This document shows, in pieces, positions 8,279 through 15,870 of a stretch of 64,000 nt of DNA. The position numbers and the translations under genes were made by a program. The notes below the pieces were generated by a model. It was not told the DNA's origin. It made no database searches and was given only the letters and a program-made list of their open reading frames with translations. The stretch comes from CAVYXZ01 sp965223835. GTDB taxonomy: Bacteria > Chloroflexota > Anaerolineae > Aggregatilineales > Phototrophicaceae. The stretch covers positions 248,001-312,000 of the forward strand of contig OZ245022.1 in NCBI GenBank assembly GCA_965223835.1. The letters run 5' to 3'. Positions within the stretch are counted from its first letter, which is position 1. Every line of letters starts with the position of its first letter.

Positions 8279-11200
8279 ATGGAATTTAACGAAGCATATT
8301 ATGAGGCTGAAGCACTAATATCAGATGCTCTACTAGCTAAGGCAACAAAGCTTAGTTTGGGCTTCTTGAGTCTTGTACAACTCCCTACATCGTTGCAGAG
8401 CCTCACTAAATTGGAGGCTTTAATTTTATTCAGAACTGAACTCACAACATTACCAGAATGGATAGGCAGTTTTACGCAGCTAAAATCGCTTGTTATTTCT
8501 TCAAACCAGCTATCGAGGCTACCTGAATCGTTTGGAAATCTCACTCAACTAGAGGAGTTAGACATCTCAGATAATCAACTTACAACTTTACCTGAGTCTA
8601 TTGGTAATCTCTTCCACCTTAGATCACTTTATCTTTCTTCCAATCAACTTACAACTTTACCTGAGTCTATCGGCAATCTCACTCATTTGCGCCTACTTGA
8701 CATTGAGGAAAATCAACTAACAGCCTTGCCTGAACAACTTAGCAATCTCAAACAATTGCAAGAACTGAGACTCATCAATAACCACCTTACAGATCTTCCC
8801 GCATCTCTAAATCAATATAAATATTTGGCAGAACTCGACGTCCAAAATAATCCTCTCAACCCCGAACTTTCTGTAGCGTACGAACAAGGTATTGAGGCAG
8901 TCAGAGCCTATTTACGTGCAAAGGCGGCTGCCCAGATTACTCTTAATGAAGCCAAACTCATCCTTGTGGGCGAAGGTGAGGTGGGTAAGAGTAGTCTATT
9001 GGGCGCTTTGCGCGGAGATACATGGGTAGAAGGTTTGCCAACCACCCACGGGATCGAAATCAAACAGGTTCAGGTAATCAATAAGAATAATGGAGTTGAA
9101 ATCACACTCAATGGTTGGGATTTCGGAGGTCAACCCGTCTATCGTCCAACACACCAATTGTTTTTTAGCGCGCCCGCCGTCTATTTGGTGGTCTGGAAGC
9201 CCCGTGAAGGTCCGCAGCAAGGCTTCGTTCGAGAATGGATACAATTGATAAAACATCGTGAGCCAGACGCCAAGATATTGGTTGTTGCCACTCACGGAGG
9301 TCCGAAGCAACGTCAACCAGACATCAATCGTCAAGAACTGAGGGACCTATTTGGCGACGACACGGTTCTGGATTTTTTCCACATTGATAGTAAACCTAAT
9401 GACAAAGACCAACGCCGAGGAATTGAAGAACTTAAGCAAGCCATTGCTCAGGTTGCATCTAATCTGCCCGAAGTGGGCCGTTCTGTCCCCAAACGTTGGC
9501 AAGATGTCCGATTAGCCTTGGCTGATACAAAGCAGGCATATTTATTGCTGGAAAATGTTTTTGATATCTGTCAGAAGCACGAAATGGATGAGGAGGAAGC
9601 GCAACTGTTTATCACAATCTCTCATCGCCTCGGACATCTCATCCACTATGAACACGATCCTGCCCTAAGAGACATCGTAGTGCTTAAACCAGATTGGCTG
9701 GCTACTGCGATCAGCTTTGTTCTAGATGATGAAGAAACACGTAAGGCCAGTGGCCTTGTGCCTTTCTCACGTTTAAGTGCTCTATGGGATGATCCCAGTC
9801 GTCCAATAACTGATCGTTATCCTCCACATCTACATCCGTTATTTCTCCGCCTGATGGAACGTTATGATCTTTCTTACAAAGTCACGTTACCAACAGAAGC
9901 CTCCGACTTTATCAACTTCTGGCACGAGGCCAAAAGAATTATTGATACAGCAGTTAATCTGAGAGAAGTCGTGAACCACCTTCGATACACTAGCCTTATT
10001 GCCCAGCTAGTTCCAGACACCCGCCCCGAAAAATATTTGCGTATAAAATGGTTATCAGCTGGAGATTTAGGAGATGCAAAACAGATTCAGATATGTCGTA
10101 TAGTAGACGAAAATGGGCAATCTGCGTCAGCAGAAGGTTTATTTTATCAATTGATCGTTAGACTTCATCGTTATTCTCTTGGAAGAGACAATTTTTATAA
10201 TAGTGTTCATTGGCAGCGCGGCCTTCTGCTAGATGATGATTATAACGGTCGTGCCCTGCTGGAACATATCGGCAATGATATACGGATTACCGTTCGTGCC
10301 CCATATCCTGAACGCTTCCTTGCCATGCTTACAGAAGAAATTAAGTACTTGGTTGAAAGTTTCTGGGAAGGTCTCCATTGCGACGTGATGGTACCTTGTA
10401 TCGATCCTTGTGGAAACAATTCACCGGGAGTAGGCTTGTATGAAGTCGAAAAACTGATTGAGAGTAAACGGCGCAAAAGGCTCGAGTATCCTTGTGCAGT
10501 TTGCAACGAATGGCAAAATATTGATAGTCTCCTTCACAATGCGCCTTCAGCACAGCCTGTCTCTGCCAAAGAACTATTTGCTGAATTCACTGACATCAAA
10601 CAAGAATTGGCGAAGGTTATCCACAAAATATCAGATCATAGCACAAAAACTATGGGACGGTTTGACCGCCTAGACAACAGCACACGCCGAATACTGAGTC
10701 GCCTAGATCGCGTCTATAGTAGCTTGATGAAAGCGCTTATTGACGAAGCAAAGGAAGGGCCGAGATTATTTACATTGAAGCCAGTAAGACTGAAGCAAAA
10801 TAGAATCAATCCGAAAGAATGGATCAGTGCCCAGTTTCAGCTTACACTATGGTGCGAACATTCTCGTTTGCCGTTGCCAGCTCTCAATGGTCTTGATAGC
10901 ACTGAAGGTGTGTATGATATAGACGTGACATTTGAATGGTTTGTAAAGGCAGCCCGCCTCTTAGGATTACTGAATAGCGCTTTAAGCCTAATTCTTCCGG
11001 TAGCAGCATCAGGTATCAAACTAACATTGGATGAGGCAACTTACAAAGACATCCAAAATCAGCTTGAATTTAATAAAAATTTCATAAATGCTTCCGCAAG
11101 TGGTAGCGAGAAATTCAGTAGTTGGTTGGCAGAAGGCGCCAACATATCACTTGAGCCAGGCGACGAAATTTATGCTGAAGGAGCCGTGCTTCGGGAATTT

Positions 11201-11314
11201 CATTCGCTACTAAAATCTCTTGATACTACTTCTCGCTACGGCGGCCTCGTGCGCGTGATGAACAAGCGCCAAGAATTTTTGTGGGTGCATCCGCAATTCG
11301 TCGAGGAATACTAA
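8279..11314 (+). CDS. Roco protein: leucine-rich repeats, Roc GTPase, COR domain, conserved C-terminal domain
   Basis: 1011 residues from the ATG at 8279, preceded by GAGG at a five-base spacing. An upstream TTG (8264) is less likely. Order: about seven LRRs (residues 25-195; repeats of 23 residues such as NQLTTLPESIGNL, nearly identical at DNA level), then a Roc GTPase with P-loop GEGEVGKS (231-238), switch DFGGQ (281-285) and THGG in place of a canonical NKxD. A COR domain (about 400-700), a PCAVC motif, a helical linker and a C-terminal domain with LTLWCEHSRLPLP follow. Roco GTPases act as nucleotide-cycled dimers, but bacterial roles are largely unknown. The gene is visibly A/T-richer than its neighbours and has its own promoter, suggesting horizontal transfer. 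Confidence 0.88.
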   Translation: MEFNEAYYEAEALISDALLAKATKLSLGFLSLVQLPTSLQSLTKLEALILFRTELTTLPEWIGSFTQLKSLVISSNQLSRLPESFGNLTQLEELDISDNQLTTLPESIGNLFHLRSLYLSSNQLTTLPESIGNLTHLRLLDIEENQLTALPEQLSNLKQLQELRLINNHLTDLPASLNQYKYLAELDVQNNPLNPELSVAYEQGIEAVRAYLRAKAAAQITLNEAKLILVGEGEVGKSSLLGALRGDTWVEGLPTTHGIEIKQVQVINKNNGVEITLNGWDFGGQPVYRPTHQLFFSAPAVYLVVWKPREGPQQGFVREWIQLIKHREPDAKILVVATHGGPKQRQPDINRQELRDLFGDDTVLDFFHIDSKPNDKDQRRGIEELKQAIAQVASNLPEVGRSVPKRWQDVRLALADTKQAYLLLENVFDICQKHEMDEEEAQLFITISHRLGHLIHYEHDPALRDIVVLKPDWLATAISFVLDDEETRKASGLVPFSRLSALWDDPSRPITDRYPPHLHPLFLRLMERYDLSYKVTLPTEASDFINFWHEAKRIIDTAVNLREVVNHLRYTSLIAQLVPDTRPEKYLRIKWLSAGDLGDAKQIQICRIVDENGQSASAEGLFYQLIVRLHRYSLGRDNFYNSVHWQRGLLLDDDYNGRALLEHIGNDIRITVRAPYPERFLAMLTEEIKYLVESFWEGLHCDVMVPCIDPCGNNSPGVGLYEVEKLIESKRRKRLEYPCAVCNEWQNIDSLLHNAPSAQPVSAKELFAEFTDIKQELAKVIHKISDHSTKTMGRFDRLDNSTRRILSRLDRVYSSLMKALIDEAKEGPRLFTLKPVRLKQNRINPKEWISAQFQLTLWCEHSRLPLPALNGLDSTEGVYDIDVTFEWFVKAARLLGLLNSALSLILPVAASGIKLTLDEATYKDIQNQLEFNKNFINASASGSEKFSSWLAEGANISLEPGDEIYAEGAVLREFHSLLKSLDTTSRYGGLVRVMNKRQEFLWVHPQFVEEY

Positions 11315-11332
11315 CCACAACAGTCCTGTAAC

Positions 11333-12115
11333 CTACAAATTATAATGCGTGCCCATGGACCCCGGTTCGATGGCGGTGCCGTCGCGCTGATAACGGTTGT
11401 CGATGGACAGACGCAGGCGGTTGGCGGTGCGGTTGGGCAATGCTTTATGAATGGTGTAAGAGTGGAAGATGACCACATCGCCCAGTTCAAAATCGCTGGC
11501 GTGCCAGTCCAGGCCGGTGGGCCACTGATCTTCATCCAGCGCATAGGCCACATTCAAGTCGGGCAGCTTGCGGTGGTCGATAAACCCATGTTGATGCGAC
11601 CCGGCCAGCAGCATCAAGCCACCCAGTTCCATCCGACAATCCCCCAGCGGCATCCATATCGTATACGTCTCTGGCGTACCGCGAATGTAGTACCAGTCCT
11701 GATGCGCCATGATCGTCTGCCCGACGTTTTGCGGAAACGTCATGCGCCCGATTTTGCGGCGATGTGTCAATACGGGTGGCCCGGTCAGCGGTTCGATTAG
11801 ACGCACCAGATCGGGATGTTCGGGGATGCGCTTGAAGCGATCCAGGTGGATCACATCGCGGTAGACTGCCATGTATTCCGGGTTGCCTTCGGTGTGCGGC
11901 CCGGCTCCGCTCCAGATGCCCTCCATGAGATCGGCAGCGGCGTCCAGCCAACCGGCGGCGGCGCACAATTCCAAAATATCTCGCCGCAGATTGAGCAATT
12001 CGTCTTGCGGTGCGACCTGTTTCAAAAACAGATAACCGGCATCGACCATCTGCGCCCGCAGCGCGTCCGGGTCAGATAACCGGTCATTGGCAACCGTAAA
12101 AGGGGTTACAGTCAT
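11333..12115 (-). CDS. Phytanoyl-CoA dioxygenase (PhyH) family oxygenase
   Basis: 260 residues. Fe(II) ligands are seen in MAHQDWYYI (HxD) and the distal His of TIHKALPN, with Arg in RLRLSIDNRY as the likely 2-oxoglutarate anchor. The central GLMLLAGSHQHG matches the family. It is only distantly similar to the PhyH gene at 3210-3974, so not a recent duplication. It starts 18 bases after the GNAT gene stop and is probably co-transcribed with it. The 3' end meets the Roco gene with only 18 bases between stops and no clear terminator. Substrate unknown. Confidence 0.85.
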   Translation of the reverse strand: MTVTPFTVANDRLSDPDALRAQMVDAGYLFLKQVAPQDELLNLRRDILELCAAAGWLDAAADLMEGIWSGAGPHTEGNPEYMAVYRDVIHLDRFKRIPEHPDLVRLIEPLTGPPVLTHRRKIGRMTFPQNVGQTIMAHQDWYYIRGTPETYTIWMPLGDCRMELGGLMLLAGSHQHGFIDHRKLPDLNVAYALDEDQWPTGLDWHASDFELGDVVIFHSYTIHKALPNRTANRLRLSIDNRYQRDGTAIEPGSMGTHYNL

Positions 12116-12133
12116 ATTTTCTCCTCAATTCTG

Positions 12134-13051
12134 CTATAAAAAGAACATAGGTGACGTGGCGACATAGTGGTCAAACTGACCAAACGGCGTGTCCATCATC
12201 ACCTCAGCGACAAACCGGTCCATCCAGTAGCGGCGGCTGTGCAGGTATGCGATCACCGTTGGGTTAATCATCGGCACAACGATTCGGAACGCTTCAATTT
12301 CCTGCTCGGCGGCATTGGTTTCGGCATGTGCCAGGATTGCTGGAAAATCAGTAGCATCCAGCACCGCAAATGGCCCACTATGATTGCCGACATAACCGAA
12401 GCCAACCACCTGCTGTTGCCGATGATACAGGAATCCTTGCCGGGTTGACAGCAACCAGCGGTGAATACTGTCGCGCCGGTAGCCAAGAACTGCACCGTCG
12501 ATGGCCGCGATTTTATCCAGTATTTCGCTGGTGGCGCTGGCCGGTACAATTTCCAGATCAGTTTCTACCCGGGGCGCTTCCGGGGCGCGTTCAAAACTGC
12601 GTAGCGGAAAACGCGGGTATACGTTTGATTGCAAGTAGAGCGTTTGTGCACCGGGGTCTAATGTCGCGATAATCACTCGCTGCCGTGCATCATCCTGCGG
12701 CAAGGCACGGGTGAGCAATTGCCGTCCCACCCCTGCTGCCTGAGCCTGGGGACGTACAAAAAATTCAGTGAGTTCGCGCACGCCATCGCAAAAGATCGAC
12801 CGGGCATAGCCCACCATCTGCCCATGCTGTTCGGCCAGCCACCATTGGTCGGCATGTTCGGCCAGAAAAGCATAAAGCGATTCCATCCGACTCCAGGACG
12901 CATCAAGGTCGGCTTGATTCGGATTTGGCGAGGATGGTGCGATCAGCCCCCATTGCCGCGCAAAGTGCGTGATGGCGTGGCGAAAAACAGTCATGGCTGC
13001 GAACGAATCCGCAGCAGTTCCTGGGCGAATAGTCAACGACTCGGCCACCAT
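12134..13051 (-). CDS. Tandem GNAT-fold N-acetyltransferase
   Basis: 305 residues, about twice a single GNAT domain. The N-terminal domain (residues 5-150) has the acetyl-CoA loop pattern RPQAQAAGVGRQLLTRAL. The C-terminal half (about 165-305) repeats the beta-alpha pattern without an obvious loop, so it is probably a degenerate second GNAT fold. The acceptor is unknown. It is followed by the PhyH gene after 18 bases and preceded by the ABC-F gene 44 bases upstream on the same strand. Confidence 0.75.
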   Translation of the reverse strand: MVAESLTIRPGTAADSFAAMTVFRHAITHFARQWGLIAPSSPNPNQADLDASWSRMESLYAFLAEHADQWWLAEQHGQMVGYARSIFCDGVRELTEFFVRPQAQAAGVGRQLLTRALPQDDARQRVIIATLDPGAQTLYLQSNVYPRFPLRSFERAPEAPRVETDLEIVPASATSEILDKIAAIDGAVLGYRRDSIHRWLLSTRQGFLYHRQQQVVGFGYVGNHSGPFAVLDATDFPAILAHAETNAAEQEIEAFRIVVPMINPTVIAYLHSRRYWMDRFVAEVMMDTPFGQFDHYVATSPMFFL

Positions 13052-13095
13052 TACTCCCTGAATGCTTGCTCAGATTCTGCACAAGTATAGCGCGA

Positions 13096-14805
13096 TCATT
13101 CACCAGAACCCACCGCTTCCTGTGGTGCAACCACCGTCGCCACCCAATCTGAATATTGCGCCGGTCGGTCAACAAGCTGACCAGCCCGCAGTTCCCAGAT
13201 GTCGCCGTTGAATTGCTGCAAAAAACGACGGTCATGTGAGGCAGCGATTACCGGGCCGGGAAACGCCTGTAACGCGCTTTCAAGTTCTTCCAGCACATCG
13301 AAGCTGACGAAATTGGTCGGCTCATCAAGAATCAGTAGATTGGTCCCCTGCGCAATCAAACGGGCGATCTGCAATTTACGCCGTTGGCCGCTGCTGAGCT
13401 GTCCGACGTGCTTATCCAGTTCATCGTAGCGGAACAACCCCAGGTGAATAAGAGTAGCCTTGTGAACCTGCTCCGTGCCCTCCAGCCCCTGACGATAGGC
13501 ATCCAGCACCGTCGCAGCGGGTTCCAGGGCGGTGTCTTCCTGGGCCAGATAGCCAATAGTCGCCGCTGGATTGCGATAAACCTCACCGCTATCCGATGCT
13601 TCCAGACCGACCAGCATCTTCAACAACGTCGACTTGCCCGCGCCGTTCGGCCCCACCAGCACTACCCGACTGGTTGGCGTGAGGGTAAAGCTGACGTCGT
13701 TAACAACGACCTGATTGCCGAAGGCCTTGCTCAGACGTGAAACATACAGCGGGGTGCCTCCTTGCAACGTGCGGGGATCAAAATCAGCATTGAAACGCAG
13801 TTCCTGTGGGGGACGCGGAATCGGATCAACTTCGATGCGCTTGAGCCGTTCCTCAGCCGAATGAATGCGTTTGGCGACGGTCGCCTCGTGCTGGCTTTTC
13901 TTGGCGAACTTTATGAATTTGTCACCATCACGTGGCGCACGATAATTGGCATTGCGCCGGGCGGTCTCCTTGATGGCGATGTGCAGTTCTTTGATCTCGT
14001 CCTGTTGCCGGGCATAATCGACTTCCCATTTGCGCCGTTCCAACGCACGGGCACGCAAGTAGGCATCATAATCGCCGGTGTAGTGTTTTGCCTGGCGTGT
14101 ATGCTCGTTGATCTCAACGATGACCATCACCGTGCGATTGAGAAACTGCCGGTCGTGTGAGACGCTCAGAACTGCGCCCCGATAACTTTGGAGATACGTC
14201 TCCAACCAGGTCAAGCTGGCAAAATCCAGATGATTAGTCGGCTCATCCAGCAGTAGCACATCCGGCGCTTGCAACAACAACAATGCCAGACCGACGCGGG
14301 CTTTCTCACCACCCGACAGCGTGACAAACTGACGCTCACGCGGAATGTGGCCCACGCCGAGGCCATCAAGCACCGTATCCACGCGATAGGCCATTTCATA
14401 GCCGCCATAGCGCTCAAACTGTTCGCTGGCGTCGCCATATTCAGCCATCACCGCATCCAGTGCCCCGTCTTCGAAGACGGTCATCTGCTGTTCCAGCCTA
14501 CGCATTCGGCTTTCCAGTTCGATCAACCGCCGCTGCGCCGCTGTGATTAAGTCAGCCAGTGTCTGTCCAGGATAGTCCGTCGGCGTCTGCGGCAGATAGC
14601 CCAGTTCATAGCCGTTCGGCAGCAAGATCGCACCGCTATCGGCTTCGACCTCACCGGCAATGATTTTCAAGAGGGTTGATTTACCGACGCCGTTCGCGCC
14701 GACCAATCCAACCCGCTGCCCGGCGTTGATGACGAGCGAGATGCTGTTCAGGATGGCGTGAATACCATAGGTTTTGCTGATATTTTCGACTAAAAGTGAG
14801 TACAT
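13096..14805 (-). CDS. ABC-F family ATPase (ribosome-acting; possible antibiotic resistance or translation factor)
   Basis: 569 residues from the ATG at 14805 (MYSLLVENIS). A longer start at 14850 would run through a leader hairpin. Two ABC domains are present, each with a P-loop (GANGVGKST at 36-44 and GPNGAGKST), an LSGGE/LSSGQ signature and a Walker B ending LLDEPTNHLD or LILDEPTNF. There is no membrane domain. The linker is long, charged and helical (about residues 230-320), the ribosome-contacting part of ABC-F proteins. The upstream leader has a 14-codon ORF and hairpins typical of drug-inducible attenuation, which favours a ribosome-protection role. That role is inferred, not shown. 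Confidence 0.88.
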   Translation of the reverse strand: MYSLLVENISKTYGIHAILNSISLVINAGQRVGLVGANGVGKSTLLKIIAGEVEADSGAILLPNGYELGYLPQTPTDYPGQTLADLITAAQRRLIELESRMRRLEQQMTVFEDGALDAVMAEYGDASEQFERYGGYEMAYRVDTVLDGLGVGHIPRERQFVTLSGGEKARVGLALLLLQAPDVLLLDEPTNHLDFASLTWLETYLQSYRGAVLSVSHDRQFLNRTVMVIVEINEHTRQAKHYTGDYDAYLRARALERRKWEVDYARQQDEIKELHIAIKETARRNANYRAPRDGDKFIKFAKKSQHEATVAKRIHSAEERLKRIEVDPIPRPPQELRFNADFDPRTLQGGTPLYVSRLSKAFGNQVVVNDVSFTLTPTSRVVLVGPNGAGKSTLLKMLVGLEASDSGEVYRNPAATIGYLAQEDTALEPAATVLDAYRQGLEGTEQVHKATLIHLGLFRYDELDKHVGQLSSGQRRKLQIARLIAQGTNLLILDEPTNFVSFDVLEELESALQAFPGPVIAASHDRRFLQQFNGDIWELRAGQLVDRPAQYSDWVATVVAPQEAVGSGE

Positions 14806-14828
14806 GTCAGGAGTCCTTCTGTTTGCAC

Positions 14829-14844
14829 ATCGGTTTGAACCGAT
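14829..14844 (-). promoter_or_regulatory. Hairpin just upstream of the ABC-F ribosome-binding site
   Basis: ATCGGTTTGAACCGAT is a perfect palindrome (stem of six to seven pairs) about 24 bases before the ABC-F start. It lies in the transcribed leader between the upstream small ORF and the start codon, where it could modulate ribosome access or transcription. Confidence 0.45.
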
Positions 14845-14895
14845 CTTCAACGCTACCGCTTTTGTGATGAAAAAGGCTGATGACTGGCGACTGAA

Positions 14896-14940
14896 TCAAA
14901 AACGCCACCTGGCAATACCCAGAGTGACGTTGAAGTGCAT
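14896..14940 (-). CDS. Putative leader peptide of the ABC-F gene (14 codons)
   Basis: A complete small ORF, ATG at 14940 and TGA at 14896-14898, encodes MHFNVTLGIARWRF. It ends 90 bases before the ABC-F start on the same strand. Its stop codon sits inside the 3' arm of an 8-bp stem (14892-14899 pairing with 14952-14959) whose 5' arm precedes the ORF start. A ribosome at the end of the ORF would break this stem. This is the geometry of ribosome-mediated attenuation known for antibiotic-inducible genes. The ribosome-binding site is weak and expression is unproven. Confidence 0.45.
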   Translation of the reverse strand: MHFNVTLGIARWRF

Positions 14941-14978
14941 TCAGATTATTCTTGATTCAAACAGCGAGTAAACGCTGC

Positions 14979-15057
14979 GGAGTCAGGCACAGCATCAGCA
15001 ACCGGGCACGCAATGAACGTGTTAGTGGATGTTGCTGATACGGAACATGGAGACTCC
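14979..15057. ncRNA. Candidate structured leader RNA between ABC-F and sigma factor genes
   Basis: Nested pairing is visible: GGAGTC (14979-14984) with GACTCC (15052-15057), ATCAGCAAC (14994-15002) with GTTGCTGAT (15031-15039), and a short inner CACG/CGTG. A CAGCG/CGCTG hairpin follows on the ABC-F side (about 14966-14980), and a TGGGG-CAA-CCCCA hairpin lies at 15080-15092. It is most likely part of the ABC-F 5' leader (minus strand), but the plus-strand sigma gene starts only 240 bases away. It matches no riboswitch class I recognise. The rest of the 450-base gap shows no gene. Confidence 0.4.
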
Positions 15058-15297
15058 AGGACTCACAAAACGGGAAGTTTGGGGCAACCCCATCAAGTTA
15101 GGTCACGCCAGAACTGATGTTATTCTATGGAGAATTCGCGACGCTGTCAACTACCGTGCGATGATTGGAAATGTTGTTTGAGAAAATTATCAGACTCTGT
15201 ACCCAACACTCAGTACATCATTCATTTCTCACCAAAACCGCAACCTTTTGTCCCCAATGTGCTCTTCACTCATGACCAACCATAACAGGAAATCGCC

Positions 15298-15870
15298 ATG
15301 CTCCTGATTGTACTGCCCGACCTGACCAATGACGACGCGATGCTCCGGGGCTTGCAGGATGACACACCCGATAGCGTACAAGCCGTTTATGAACGCTACT
15401 TCCCGGCGCTATACAATTACACGCGGCTGAAAGTTGGCGACGCCCGGCTGGCTGAGGACATCGTTGCCGAGGTTTTCGTCAAGTTGCTGCGGGTCGTCGG
15501 CACGCGCAGTGCCCCCCACCGTTCGCTCCGGGGCTGGCTGTTTCAAGTCGCCCGGCATGAGATTGGGCGCGCGTTTGGTCGCAATGCCAGAATCAAGACG
15601 ATTGCATTGGAGGAATGGATGCCCGACCCCACCCAACCGAACCCAGAAGCGGCGTTAAGTACCGCGCTGGATGTTGAACATGTACGCCAGGCCGTGCAGA
15701 CCCTCAACCCAGACCACCAAGAGGTGATCGTGTTGCGCTTCGGACAGCATCTGTCATTACAAGAAACCGCCGACATCATGGGCAAAAGCGTCAGTGCCAT
15801 CAAGTCGCTACAATTTCGTGCGCTGGATAACCTGCGGGCCATGCTGTTGAAAGGAGCCAGTCATGCGTGA
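15298..15870 (+). CDS. RNA polymerase sigma factor, ECF type
   Basis: 190 residues with sigma region 2 (YERYFPALYNYTRLKVGDARLAEDIVAEVFVKLL) and region 4 (LNPDHQEVIVLRFGQHLSLQETADIMGKSVSAIKSLQFRALDNLR). Regions 1 and 3 are absent, as in ECF factors. AGGA lies eight bases before the ATG. The stop overlaps the start of the next gene by eight bases, so the two are translationally coupled. The usual logic is that the downstream membrane protein holds the factor inactive until it senses an external signal. The promoter recognised is unknown. Confidence 0.92.
   Translation: MLLIVLPDLTNDDAMLRGLQDDTPDSVQAVYERYFPALYNYTRLKVGDARLAEDIVAEVFVKLLRVVGTRSAPHRSLRGWLFQVARHEIGRAFGRNARIKTIALEEWMPDPTQPNPEAALSTALDVEHVRQAVQTLNPDHQEVIVLRFGQHLSLQETADIMGKSVSAIKSLQFRALDNLRAMLLKGASHA

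Noticed and set aside
13096..14805. ABC-F protein as part of an ABC transporter
   Set aside because: Two fused ATPase domains with a charged linker and no permease domain or neighbouring permease gene point to the ribosome-acting ABC-F class.
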